Shown: piece by piece, positions 7,804-15,383 of the stretch
Position numbering within the stretch: the stretch's first letter is position 1
Layout of the letters: each line of letters begins with the position of its first letter
Origin: Desulfuromonas sp. AOP6
GTDB lineage: Bacteria; Desulfobacterota; Desulfuromonadia; Desulfuromonadales; SZUA-540
Assembly: GCF_009731355.2 (NCBI RefSeq)
Contig: NZ_AP022810.1
Coordinates: 2,446,001-2,510,000 of the forward strand
Direction of reading: 5' to 3'
DNA length: 64,000 bases
Made by a program: the position numbers and the translations under genes
The notes under the pieces: generated by a model
Database searches by the model: none
What the model saw: only the letters and a program-made list of their open reading frames with translations
What the model was told of the DNA's origin: nothing

Positions 7804-7895
7804 ATGTGACAATTTGTGACAAAGGAATTTTTGTTCTTTGTGGGCTGGTGTCACGGGATGGTTAAATTTGATGGCTTGTGACAAATTTGTGACAA
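7804..7895 (+). promoter_or_regulatory. TTGTGACAA repeats at the right end
   Basis: TTGTGACAA exact at 7814, 7876 and 7887, and with one mismatch (ATGTGACAA) at 7804. Together with the left array these are candidate arm-type sites for integrase. The pair at 7876/7887 has the same 11-bp spacing as 4555/4566. Confidence 0.6.
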
Positions 7896-7968
7896 TTCTT
7901 TTCAAAAAGTCAAAAAATAACACTCGTAAGTTACTGTTTTAACTGGTGTTTTATTTGGCAAAAACGGA

Positions 7969-8032
7969 CTTCAAAACCGGTGGGGGGCGTATCCCGTCCC
8001 CGGTGGGTTCGATTCCCATCTGCTCCCGCCAA
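7969..8032 (+). repeat. Right attachment repeat (3' fragment of selC)
   Basis: 64 bp identical to 4419-4482, from the anticodon loop to just past CCA. The 5' half of the tRNA is absent (only CGGaCT-like bases precede), so this is a fragment, not a second tRNA gene. It marks the right end of the element. Confidence 0.93.
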
Positions 8033-8080
8033 AAACAAGAAGAGGGCTGCACTCGTTAGGGTGCAGCCCTCTTCTTGTTT
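8033..8080. terminator. Original selC terminator, now displaced
   Basis: A perfect 20-bp stem (8033-8052 with 8061-8080) with an 8-nt loop and terminal TTGTTT. It begins at the first base after the attachment repeat, so before insertion it followed selC directly. It can also act on the convergent M23 peptidase gene. Confidence 0.85.
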
Positions 8081-8126
8081 CAAAAGGCAATCCGCTTTTT
8101 CTTGCTGCCCAGTTGGTAAGCGGGGC

Positions 8127-9512
8127 TCAGGAAGGTGGCGAAGTGGCCTTTGGCACTCGATGGGTCTGCTCGGCCACCCGCTTTGCCGGCTCTGAACCCA
8201 TCACAGGCAGGGCGATGCGCTGGGAAGGAATCTCCATCAGGGCCACCACCTCGCTGACCCGCTCATTGAACTGGGCCAGCTGGCCCTTGGGCACAGCCGA
8301 TGCCATGGGAATGCTGGCAGTAAGGGGGTTGACCGGACGGCCCTTGGCATGCAGCTCGAAATGCAGGTGAGGCCCGGTAGAGCGACCGGTGTTGCCCGAA
8401 AGAGCGATGCGCTGACCGCGCTGCACTGTCTGTCCCCGCCTGACGAGGGAGCGACTCAGGTGCAGGTACCGGGTGGTATAATGGCTGCCGTGTTGGACCT
8501 CGATGTATTTGCCGGCAAAGGGATGATCCTGCACACGGGTGACCACACCATCGCCCGTAGCCAGCACTGGGGTGCCAGTCGGCATGGCGAAATCAACGCC
8601 GTTATGGGGGGACACCCGTCCGGTGACCGGATGACGGCGGGCCCGACTGAAGGTAGAGCTGACACGATACTGGCCCTGGGTGGGAAAACGCCTGAAGGCG
8701 CGGGCCAGGCTTTCGCCCTTGTGATCGTAATAGTTGCCGTCTTCGAAAAGAAAAGCGCTGTAGAGCCGTTTGCCTCGGAAGATGCGTACCCCTTCTATGC
8801 GACTCTGACCCGTCCATTCCCCGTTGACAAACTGCTGACTGCGCACGACCTGGAAGGTGTCGCCGGCGCGAATATCGCGACTGAAGTTGAGCTGATCGCG
8901 AAACAGATCGGCGATATTCACCGTTTCATTCTCGCTGAGACCGACACCCTTGGCGGACAGATAAAAACTGCCGCTGATGGTGCCGTCCAGAAACTCCTGC
9001 ATCCATTCGCCAGGCAGCACAATCTCGTCGTAATCAAAGGTCGAATCATCTACCCGCGTGTAGACTACCCGCCGTCCCGGGTGGATGAAGAGTTCCATAC
9101 TGACCAGCTCGCGGGTCTCTTTATCGAGAGTGAACGTCAGCCGATTGCCGGGGCGCAGCGTATCCAGAGCCAGCACCTGTTCATCGGCGGAGAGAATCTG
9201 ATACATGACGCTCTGATTGATTTCCACCAGGTCAAAGATAGAACTCAGGGTATCCCCAGGGGCGATGTCGCGGCTGCGGATATGGTCCGGTGCGGGCGGC
9301 AGCACGGGCGGATGGGCGATCTCGGCCGTCGACAGGCCAAGAGGAGTGCCGGTATGTTCAGTGTCAGGAAAAGCCGACGAGGAAGAACGGGGAAGAGCGG
9401 TCAGCAGAATTCCAGGGACGGCCAGAAAGAACAGGATGGCCGCAAGCTGCAGCCGGCGTTTGCGGCGCTGGCGACAGCGCTGTTCCTGGGTTGTCAGCCA
9501 AATAGCGTTCAT
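8127..9512 (-). CDS. Membrane-anchored M23 family murein endopeptidase
   Basis: A 461-aa protein. An N-terminal cytoplasmic basic segment is followed by one membrane span (about residues 22-41). An OapA/LysM-like region comes next (DIAPGDTLSSIFDLVEINQS), then a linker domain. The C-terminal LytM/M23 domain has HNGVDFAMPTGTPV, YLHLS and GPHLHFELH, giving the zinc ligands and catalytic histidines. It resembles MepM/NlpD-type D,D-endopeptidases that cleave peptidoglycan cross-links in the periplasm. The ATG at 9512 has only a weak SD (CAGGTCT). Stands alone. Confidence 0.88.
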   Translation of the reverse strand: MNAIWLTTQEQRCRQRRKRRLQLAAILFFLAVPGILLTALPRSSSSAFPDTEHTGTPLGLSTAEIAHPPVLPPAPDHIRSRDIAPGDTLSSIFDLVEINQSVMYQILSADEQVLALDTLRPGNRLTFTLDKETRELVSMELFIHPGRRVVYTRVDDSTFDYDEIVLPGEWMQEFLDGTISGSFYLSAKGVGLSENETVNIADLFRDQLNFSRDIRAGDTFQVVRSQQFVNGEWTGQSRIEGVRIFRGKRLYSAFLFEDGNYYDHKGESLARAFRRFPTQGQYRVSSTFSRARRHPVTGRVSPHNGVDFAMPTGTPVLATGDGVVTRVQDHPFAGKYIEVQHGSHYTTRYLHLSRSLVRRGQTVQRGQRIALSGNTGRSTGPHLHFELHAKGRPVNPLTASIPMASAVPKGQLAQFNERVSEVVALMEIPSQRIALPVMGSEPAKRVAEQTHRVPKATSPPS

Positions 9513-9809
9513 AGACCTGAATAATCAAAAGTTGACGAGCCACACAATCTGGGCTGCGCCTGACAGCGAAGCCCGCACAAAAAAAATCTCTTTGTTTTTG
9601 CCTCATAACCTCACTAAAAGTCAACCCCGATAGACAGATTAAAGAACATAATTTCTGTGCCAGGGATTATTTGTTAATGGCGAAGACACAAAGAGATCTT
9701 CGCGGAAACTTGTCGGAAAGTCTTTTCCCGGGAAAATAGTCATGATAGCCTCTACGGGTTTTTAGACAAATCTTGGCCGAAACCACTTCAAGGAGCCTGG
9801 ATACACGTC

Positions 9810-10610
9810 ATGATCCAACTCGAATCCCTTCTTCCTTTACAGGGAGCGCTGGGGCTCTACCTGGCTGCCGCCCTCTTGCAACTCCGGCTGTTAGGCGGCG
9901 AACGCCGACCCCTACGCCGGATCGCCCTTGGCCTGCCGGCGCTGGCTTTCTTTCTGCAGACCCTCTACCTGGCCGCCGCCTGGCTGCAGATGGGCTACCT
10001 GCCGGTGACCAACCTCTTTTCGACCCTGGTCTTCTTCAGCTGGGCCATGGGGGGCACCTTTTTCTACTTCGAGCTGCGCTACCGCATCGGCGCCGCCGGC
10101 CTGTTCGTGTTGGCGGTGACCCTGGCGCTGCTTGGCAGCGCCATAAAACGCGGGGTGGCGATCTCCCCCCTCATCCCGGCTCTCGACACGCCCCTTTTCA
10201 CCCTGCATGTGGCTTTTTCCTTCATGGGCTACGCCCTCTTCGCCATGGCCTTCTCCGTGGCTATGGCCTACCTCACCCCTGCCGCCCTGCGCCCGCGCAG
10301 CATGCCGCCGCGGGAGTTGCTGCGCCGCCACAACGAGGAAGCCGTCCTTCTCGGTTTCGTCTTCTTCACCCTGTGCATGGTCAGCGGCAGCATCTGGGCC
10401 CATGTCGCCTGGGGCCACTGGTTTTCCTGGAACATCAAGGGGGTCTGGTCCTTTATCGTCTGGCTCTTTTACGCCGGGATGTGCCACGCCAAGTTCGTGC
10501 GGCGCTGGCAGGGTGAAGGCTACGCCATCCTCTCCATCGCCGGCTTCGGTATCGTCCTCTTCACCTACCTGGGCATCGGCCTGCTTCTGCAGAGCAATCA
10601 TCCTTTGTAA
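9810..10610 (+). CDS. ccsA: CcsA-like cytochrome c assembly membrane protein
   Basis: A 266-aa, about eight-span membrane protein of the CcsA/CcmC heme-handling family, acting with ResB to attach heme to apocytochromes outside the membrane (System II). Conserved histidines appear in FTLHVAFSFMGYALF and near the end in GMCHAKF. The tryptophan-rich region reads AWGHWFSWNIKGVWS, whereas the usual WWD signature has WDPKE: Asp is replaced by Asn and PKE by IKG. A paralogue with altered heme handling is possible. It is followed 62 nt later by the ResB-like gene, so the two form an operon. Confidence 0.85.
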   Translation: MIQLESLLPLQGALGLYLAAALLQLRLLGGERRPLRRIALGLPALAFFLQTLYLAAAWLQMGYLPVTNLFSTLVFFSWAMGGTFFYFELRYRIGAAGLFVLAVTLALLGSAIKRGVAISPLIPALDTPLFTLHVAFSFMGYALFAMAFSVAMAYLTPAALRPRSMPPRELLRRHNEEAVLLGFVFFTLCMVSGSIWAHVAWGHWFSWNIKGVWSFIVWLFYAGMCHAKFVRRWQGEGYAILSIAGFGIVLFTYLGIGLLLQSNHPL

Positions 10611-10672
10611 AACAAGGAGGATGAAGACTGTCACCACGCAGAACTCTTAGGCCTTTTTCTGAAAGCAAGGAT

Positions 10673-11734
10673 ATGGCGACGCAAGGAAACAAAATCTGGT
10701 ACTGGCTCACTTCCCTCAAGCTCGCCATCGTACTGGCGTCTCTGGCCACCCTTGTGATCATGATCGGGTCGCTGGTCATGCACTACCATCCGCGCCTTTT
10801 CGGCGACCTCGATGCCGTCACCCTGGGAACCTTCTACCCGGCGGCCGCCCGGCAGGCACCGCTGCTCACCCTGTGGATGCCCGTCGCCGCCCTGCTGATC
10901 ATCGCCTTTGCCGTCAACACCCTCTGCTGCTTCCTCGACTGGTTGCCGCGTCTGCGCAGTCGTTGGCGCAAGACGGGCGAATACCTCATCCACCTCGGCT
11001 TCTGCCTGCTGGTGGTCGCCTTCTTCTGGGGCCAGCTCAGCGGCTATCGCACCGCCGGCAACCTGCTGGCCGTGGGCGAAACCAGGCCTCTGCACCGGCA
11101 TCCCGGTCTCAGTCTGCGCCTTGATGATTTTCAGCCCGTCTTCGACGAAAGCGGCCGTCGCCCCCTCGACATGTTCAACGAACTGACCCTTCTTCGAAAC
11201 GGCGAAGAAATCGTCCGCCAGCAGGTGCGCACCAACCATCCCTTGAGCCATCAGGGTCTGATCATCCTGGCCTCCAGCTTCCAGCAGGAAGCCAGCGGCT
11301 TTTCCTTCCACGCCCCGGGCTTTGGCCGCCTGGATCTGCAAGCTGGCAGCCGGCTTGAACTTCCCGGCGACGCCACCCTCGCCGTCCTGGATTTTCTGCC
11401 CACGGCCCGACGCCTCGGCGAACGCGTGGTCGCCATGGGAACCACCCTGAACGATCCGGCCCTGCATCTGCAACTGACGGGCGGCGACGGCCAGATACGC
11501 TGGCAGGGCTGGTACTTCCTGCGTCAGGGCCCACCCGCAGCCCTCGCCGAGCAGGGCCTCCACCTGCGCCCCCTGCAACCCGTCGTGCGTACCTCTTCCG
11601 TGCTCACCATCAACTACGACCCCGGCGCCAGCCTGGCCCTGACCGGCGGCGTCCTCATGGGCACCGGCGTCCTCATCGCCATCGTTTCCTACTACGCCAA
11701 ACGACGCCGGCAGGACCGACCCTTGATTGTCTGA
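10673..11734 (+). CDS. resB: ResB-like cytochrome c biogenesis protein
   Basis: A 353-aa protein with three N-terminal membrane spans (LKLAIVLASLATLVIMIGSLV; WMPVAALLIIAFAVNTLCCFL; YLIHLGFCLLVVAFFWG), a large extracytoplasmic domain and a fourth C-terminal span (GGVLMGTGVLIAIVSYY). This is the ResB/CcsB topology; the His in LIHLGF matches a conserved ResB heme-related position. It is somewhat shorter than many ResB proteins (about 450 aa). It partners the upstream CcsA-like gene in System II heme attachment. Confidence 0.86.
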   Translation: MATQGNKIWYWLTSLKLAIVLASLATLVIMIGSLVMHYHPRLFGDLDAVTLGTFYPAAARQAPLLTLWMPVAALLIIAFAVNTLCCFLDWLPRLRSRWRKTGEYLIHLGFCLLVVAFFWGQLSGYRTAGNLLAVGETRPLHRHPGLSLRLDDFQPVFDESGRRPLDMFNELTLLRNGEEIVRQQVRTNHPLSHQGLIILASSFQQEASGFSFHAPGFGRLDLQAGSRLELPGDATLAVLDFLPTARRLGERVVAMGTTLNDPALHLQLTGGDGQIRWQGWYFLRQGPPAALAEQGLHLRPLQPVVRTSSVLTINYDPGASLALTGGVLMGTGVLIAIVSYYAKRRRQDRPLIV

Positions 11735-11851
11735 AGGTTCAGACTTTCCACTGAGATTAAATTTCTTTTTTACGAATAATTTCGGATATTTTAATTGACT
11801 TCTGTATGCGGGATTGATATTTTCTCGCAAATTTTATCACAGGAGGGATTC

Positions 11852-12211
11852 ATGAAAAAAATTGCTTTGCTATGCTGTATTGCCTTTGCCCTGACCAGTC
11901 TGACCGGATGTGCCCAGCGATTGACCGATTTCACCATTATTTCATCAAAAAACATTGACCTGTCGCAAGGCGCGGACCTTACCCGAGGCGAAAGAGTCGT
12001 CGGCGAAGACACCGTACCCATTGTTATTGTCCCGATCGGCATCCCCAATGCCAAAGAGGCTATGGACAACGCGATTGAAAAGCATGATGGGTGTGTTGGA
12101 CTTCTCGACGGCGTTCTTGAAAGTGAATATTTCAGTTTTATCTTTGGCTATGTAAAATACCGCGTTAAAGGTACCTGCCTCATGGATCCCAAACTCGTGG
12201 CGCAAAAATAA
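11852..12211 (+). CDS. Small lipoprotein, conserved hypothetical
   Basis: A 119-aa protein with signal MKKIALLCCIAFALTSLTGC and lipid-attached Cys at 20. The mature part (NAKEAMDNAIEKHDGCVGLLDGVLE) resembles small outer-membrane lipoproteins that carry a TRL-like sequence. The ATG at 11852 follows AGGAGGG at perfect spacing. A terminator follows. Function unknown. Confidence 0.78.
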   Translation: MKKIALLCCIAFALTSLTGCAQRLTDFTIISSKNIDLSQGADLTRGERVVGEDTVPIVIVPIGIPNAKEAMDNAIEKHDGCVGLLDGVLESEYFSFIFGYVKYRVKGTCLMDPKLVAQK

Positions 12212-12233
12212 AATTTCCGCACGGGATAATACA

Positions 12234-12286
12234 TTCATAAAAAGAAAGGCCGCCTTAATGCACGAGGCGGCCTTTCTTTTTATGAA
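12234..12286. terminator. Bidirectional terminator
   Basis: A perfect 22-bp inverted repeat (12234-12255 with 12265-12286) with A-runs and T-runs on the two flanks, between the lipoprotein gene and the convergent methyltransferase. It terminates on both strands. Confidence 0.9.
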
Positions 12287-12305
12287 CTTTGATTCGCTTC
12301 CCCGT

Positions 12306-13067
12306 TCAGGGTCGACGGGCGACAAAAAACTCGTAACCGTAATAGTCAGCATAGTGGCGGTGCATTTCCGGCTCTCTGGCGATTTCATCCAAAATGGTCA
12401 GCGCCTCGCGGTCATTGGCGTACTGGTGACGCATTGCTTCAATACGGGCCAGCATGGGCGTGTAGAAATCATCCCACCAGGCCTCGTAGGGCAGGGTGAA
12501 GTGGTCGAGCAGCTCGAAGCCCCCCTTGGCGATGGCAGCCGCTACCTCTGCGGCCCAGCCCAGGGTGGCCCCCTCCTTCTCGAAGGCGTTCCTGACCTCT
12601 TCCGGCGGGTTTCCCTGGCGCCAGACCGCGTCGGTAAAGGCGAGGTATCCCCCCGGCCGCAGAAATTCGAAGCAGATTGGCAGCGCCCTCTCCATACCGA
12701 TATTGTAGAGCGCCCCTTCCGACCAAATGAGATCGAAACTCGCCGGCGGCAGTTCCAGCTGTGCCATGTCGCCGACGCGGGCCTTGACACGGCGCGAAAG
12801 CCCGCGCTCGGCCAGAGTCTCCTGCAGCCGTTCAATGCTGGGGGCATGGCTGTCAATGGCCAGGATAGTGCCAGCGGTCAGCTCCGCCAGGTAAAGAGTC
12901 TGCGCCCCCGTACCGCAGCCCAGATCAAGAATCCTCGGGACCGGCGGCAACTCCCGGCAAAGACGCAGCGCCCTCTCGGCGCAGGCCGGGCTGCCCGGCC
13001 CCTGCCTTGGCAGCGATTCAAAAAGGTCGAGAAAAAGTGCCATAAATCGTGGGTTGTTTTCACTCAT
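12306..13067 (-). CDS. Class I SAM-dependent methyltransferase
   Basis: A 253-aa protein with motif I ILDLGCGTGAQTLYLAEL, motif II around ILAIDSHAPSIERLQE and the acidic DLIWSEGALYNIG. UbiE/Methyltransf_11/25 type. The substrate cannot be told. It lies 9 nt after the DUF4136 lipoprotein gene on the same strand and may be cotranscribed with it. Confidence 0.85.
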   Translation of the reverse strand: MSENNPRFMALFLDLFESLPRQGPGSPACAERALRLCRELPPVPRILDLGCGTGAQTLYLAELTAGTILAIDSHAPSIERLQETLAERGLSRRVKARVGDMAQLELPPASFDLIWSEGALYNIGMERALPICFEFLRPGGYLAFTDAVWRQGNPPEEVRNAFEKEGATLGWAAEVAAAIAKGGFELLDHFTLPYEAWWDDFYTPMLARIEAMRHQYANDREALTILDEIAREPEMHRHYADYYGYEFFVARRP

Positions 13068-13076
13068 GACGTCTCC

Positions 13077-13688
13077 CTACTGCCCCCACTCATCAAATCC
13101 CCAGGACTTGAAGCGCGGCAACCAGGGCGAAGGCTCTTCAATCGGGTAGGAGGATTCGGGCTCCTCGGTGGTCGGCTCCGCTGTCAACGGGGGTGGTTCG
13201 GATTCGGCCGGTGCCACCGCCGGGGTTGAGGTTTTCTCGGAAGACGCTCTCAGGGGGCGCTGGGACTGTTTTTTGCGGATGCCGTCAATAAGCGCTTTCA
13301 CCCCTTGGCTCGGATCTTCCGAAGAAAGCAGAAAATAACTGTTTTCCGCGACAAGGGACTGATCGCTCGTGTCGTAAAAACGGACATGCAGACTCTTCGG
13401 CCGCATGAAGCGGTGCCCCGTCTCATCGATATCAAGACCTTCACCCACGGTAAAGTGAACCCGCACCTGCGCTATGGGCACATCCCCAGATAGCACTTCG
13501 TAACCCATCCCCACCAACTCGTCCGCCGCCACCGCCAGCAGGTCGCCATACATGTTATTTTCCGGCCCCTGCAAGGTCACAGTCGAGACCTGGCTCCAGT
13601 CAAACCCAGGTTGCACTTTCGCATACCAGGAAGCGCAGCCGGTTAACAAAACGATCAGAGCAAGAATAAAAAGACGTAACGCAAGCAT
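13077..13688 (-). CDS. DUF4136-like lipoprotein
   Basis: A 203-aa protein with signal MLALRLFILALIVLLTGC; lipobox Cys at 18. The core (residues 20-140) with YAKVQPGFDWSQVSTVTL and ADELVGMGYEVL fits DUF4136. The C-terminal 65 residues are Pro/Glu/Ser-rich, low complexity and probably disordered. The start at 13688 follows AAGGAGAG; the upstream in-frame start at 13736 would bury the signal peptide. Function unknown. Confidence 0.8.
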   Translation of the reverse strand: MLALRLFILALIVLLTGCASWYAKVQPGFDWSQVSTVTLQGPENNMYGDLLAVAADELVGMGYEVLSGDVPIAQVRVHFTVGEGLDIDETGHRFMRPKSLHVRFYDTSDQSLVAENSYFLLSSEDPSQGVKALIDGIRKKQSQRPLRASSEKTSTPAVAPAESEPPPLTAEPTTEEPESSYPIEEPSPWLPRFKSWGFDEWGQ

Positions 13689-13762
13689 GGCAAAACTCTC
13701 TCCTTGCAGGATGAAAACGAAACTTCTTACAAACAAAGACTGAGACTATGAGCACCCATCTG

Positions 13763-13793
13763 AAAAAAAATCCGCGCCCAAGTCGGGCGCGGA
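13763..13793 (-). terminator. Terminator of the outer membrane protein gene
   Basis: Stem TCCGCGCCC (13771-13779) with GGGCGCGGA (13785-13793), loop 5 nt, and an 8-base A-run on the plus strand that is a T-run in the direction of the OMP transcript. Classical rho-independent terminator. Confidence 0.9.
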
Positions 13794-13819
13794 AAATTCA
13801 GGTAGTGGGTCGTTGAGAT

Positions 13820-14419
13820 TTAGAAGTGGAAGCGCAGACCGACCAGGACGTTATGAGACTGATATTCTGACTCTAGTCCCTCAAAGTCCGGATCATCCGT
13901 GGCAAAGTAGCGGTATTGCACGTCAAGGGATACCTGTTTATTGGCTGCATAAGTGCCGCCAATTGCCACCTGATAAGCAAAAACGTCATCATCCTCGCTA
14001 CCAGCACCGTCAAAATCGAGTTCGACATTGGCGAAACCAAGACCGAAACCTACAAAGGGGGAAAAGAATTCATGAGGCATGAAATCAACATACATGTTCC
14101 CCATCAACGAAAGGGCTGTGATGTCGCCACTAATATTACCGGACCCTAAACCATCAATCGTACCCTTATCGAGATCATTGGCTCGATAGCCAATTTCACC
14201 TTCAAACCTCAAATTATCAGAGACTCTGCCACCGACAGCTGCCAGAAGGCCAACGCCGGCATCATAGGATATTTCCCCTGTGTCAGCACCGGCATTAAAG
14301 TCGGAATCCATAAGGGATACAATTCCTATGTTTCCACTGAAGTAGGGCTGAGCCATGGTGGATACGGCAAAAAAATGCAGAACAAACACGGAAAGAACGA
14401 TTGCCAGAAAATTTTTCAT
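13820..14419 (-). CDS. Outer membrane beta-barrel protein (OmpA-barrel/OmpW-like)
   Basis: A 199-aa protein with signal peptide MKNFLAIVLSVFVLHFFAVSTMA, then eight-stranded barrel-like alternation (YFSGNIGIVSLMDSDFNAG; SLMGNMYVDFM; PFVGFGLGFANVELDF) and a C-terminal aromatic NVLVGLRFHF that fits Bam recognition. The ATG at 14419 is chosen by AAGGAG eight bases upstream. Probably a small porin or surface-exposed barrel; no specific role can be given. Confidence 0.85.
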   Translation of the reverse strand: MKNFLAIVLSVFVLHFFAVSTMAQPYFSGNIGIVSLMDSDFNAGADTGEISYDAGVGLLAAVGGRVSDNLRFEGEIGYRANDLDKGTIDGLGSGNISGDITALSLMGNMYVDFMPHEFFSPFVGFGLGFANVELDFDGAGSEDDDVFAYQVAIGGTYAANKQVSLDVQYRYFATDDPDFEGLESEYQSHNVLVGLRFHF

Positions 14420-14741
14420 GCTCATTTCTCCTTTTTCCTTAGCGACAGAAGGATTTTCACCATGAGTCCCATACCCGTTCATACAGAAGCGTGCCATCAC
14501 AGGTATGAATTTTAAGTCACCACACCATTTTGCAGAGTGCACTCAGAGAGGAGGGCTCAACCCAAACTACCCTATTTCGGTTTATCTACCCGAATCCGCA
14601 ACTTCATAACCCTACCCCCACAACATGGATTCGTCTATCAGAAATCTCCAGATATCAGCCATCATAGAACCGTTTTTCAATCTGCCTTTTTGTGACTCCG
14701 ATAAATCTATCAAATCATTTTGTATCGTCAAATCGACCACC
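14420..14741. other. Intergenic stretch between OMP gene and rubrerythrin-like gene
   Basis: No gene seen. It holds divergent leaders of the OMP and rubrerythrin-like genes. Confidence 0.4.
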
Positions 14742-14769
14742 TTGACAGCCGGGACGCGACCGATAAACT
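14742..14769 (+). promoter_or_regulatory. Possible sigma-70 promoter of rubrerythrin-like gene
   Basis: TTGACA (14742-14747), 16-bp spacer, TAAACT (14764-14769), about 60 nt upstream of the start at 14833. The -10 is only a moderate match. Confidence 0.45.
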
Positions 14770-14832
14770 TGGACTCCTAGAGTCATCTCGACTGTTGATC
14801 AATCCATGAACCCAAGGATAGGGGAGGTCGAA

Positions 14833-15342
14833 ATGAATGTGTTTGAAGTCGCCATGAAAATGGAAGATGACGGCAAGGCGTATTACCAGAAGCTGGCCGC
14901 GCAGACGGCGCATGAGGGTTTGCAGAAGATTTTCCTGCAACTGGCGGAAGACGAGCAGAAGCACCATGACATTTTCAAGAGGCTGAAAGAGAAGGCGCCC
15001 GCCTCCATGCAGAAATCCACGGCCCTGGAGCAGGCCAAGAACGTCTTCGAGACGCTCATCGCCGCCAAAGCGAATCTGACCATCGCCGGAGATCTGGATG
15101 GCTACCGCCATGCCATGAAACTGGAAGCCGACAGCTTTCGTTTTTACGAGGACGCCGCCAAAAAGGAGCAGGACGCCAAGGTGAAGGAGGTGCTGCTGCA
15201 GATCGCCGGTGAGGAGCATAAGCATTTCAATATTCTGCAGAATGTCTACGACTTCGTGAACGCGCCGAACCAGTTTCTGGCTTGGGGTGAGTTTAGCAAT
15301 CTTGGCGAGTTCCGTAATTTCGGCCGCGACAGCACTATTTAA
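14833..15342 (+). CDS. Rubrerythrin/ferritin-like diiron protein
   Basis: A 169-aa four-helix ferritin-like protein. Diiron ligand motifs are recognisable: MEDDGKAYY, EDEQKHHDIF, EADSFRFYEDAAKK and GEEHKHFNILQ. The C-terminal rubredoxin domain of classical rubrerythrin is absent. Likely acts in peroxide reduction or iron handling in the cytoplasm. The ATG at 14833 follows GGGGAGG; the upstream ATG at 14806 is less likely. It precedes the beta-CASP nuclease gene by 41 nt. Confidence 0.85.
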   Translation: MNVFEVAMKMEDDGKAYYQKLAAQTAHEGLQKIFLQLAEDEQKHHDIFKRLKEKAPASMQKSTALEQAKNVFETLIAAKANLTIAGDLDGYRHAMKLEADSFRFYEDAAKKEQDAKVKEVLLQIAGEEHKHFNILQNVYDFVNAPNQFLAWGEFSNLGEFRNFGRDSTI

Positions 15343-15383
15343 CCCGGCTGACTTCTGACCTTGCCCCGCCTGAAAGGATGGCC

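Larger units (their letters stand above)
4419..7968 (+). mobile_element. Small integrative element in selC
   Basis: A 3,550-bp unit (one repeat copy plus interior) between 64-bp direct repeats. Contents are a tyrosine integrase next to the left end, then on the opposite strand a RepL-like gene and two overlapping small genes, then about 0.9 kb of noncoding DNA. I see no relaxase, capsid, cargo resistance or toxin gene. The layout resembles a plasmid-like replicon that integrates site-specifically, or a satellite dependent on a helper. Boundaries are directly visible; the mode of transfer is inference. Confidence 0.9.

Noticed and set aside
7969-8032. Second tRNA-Sec gene
   Set aside because: Only the 3' half is present; it is an attachment repeat.
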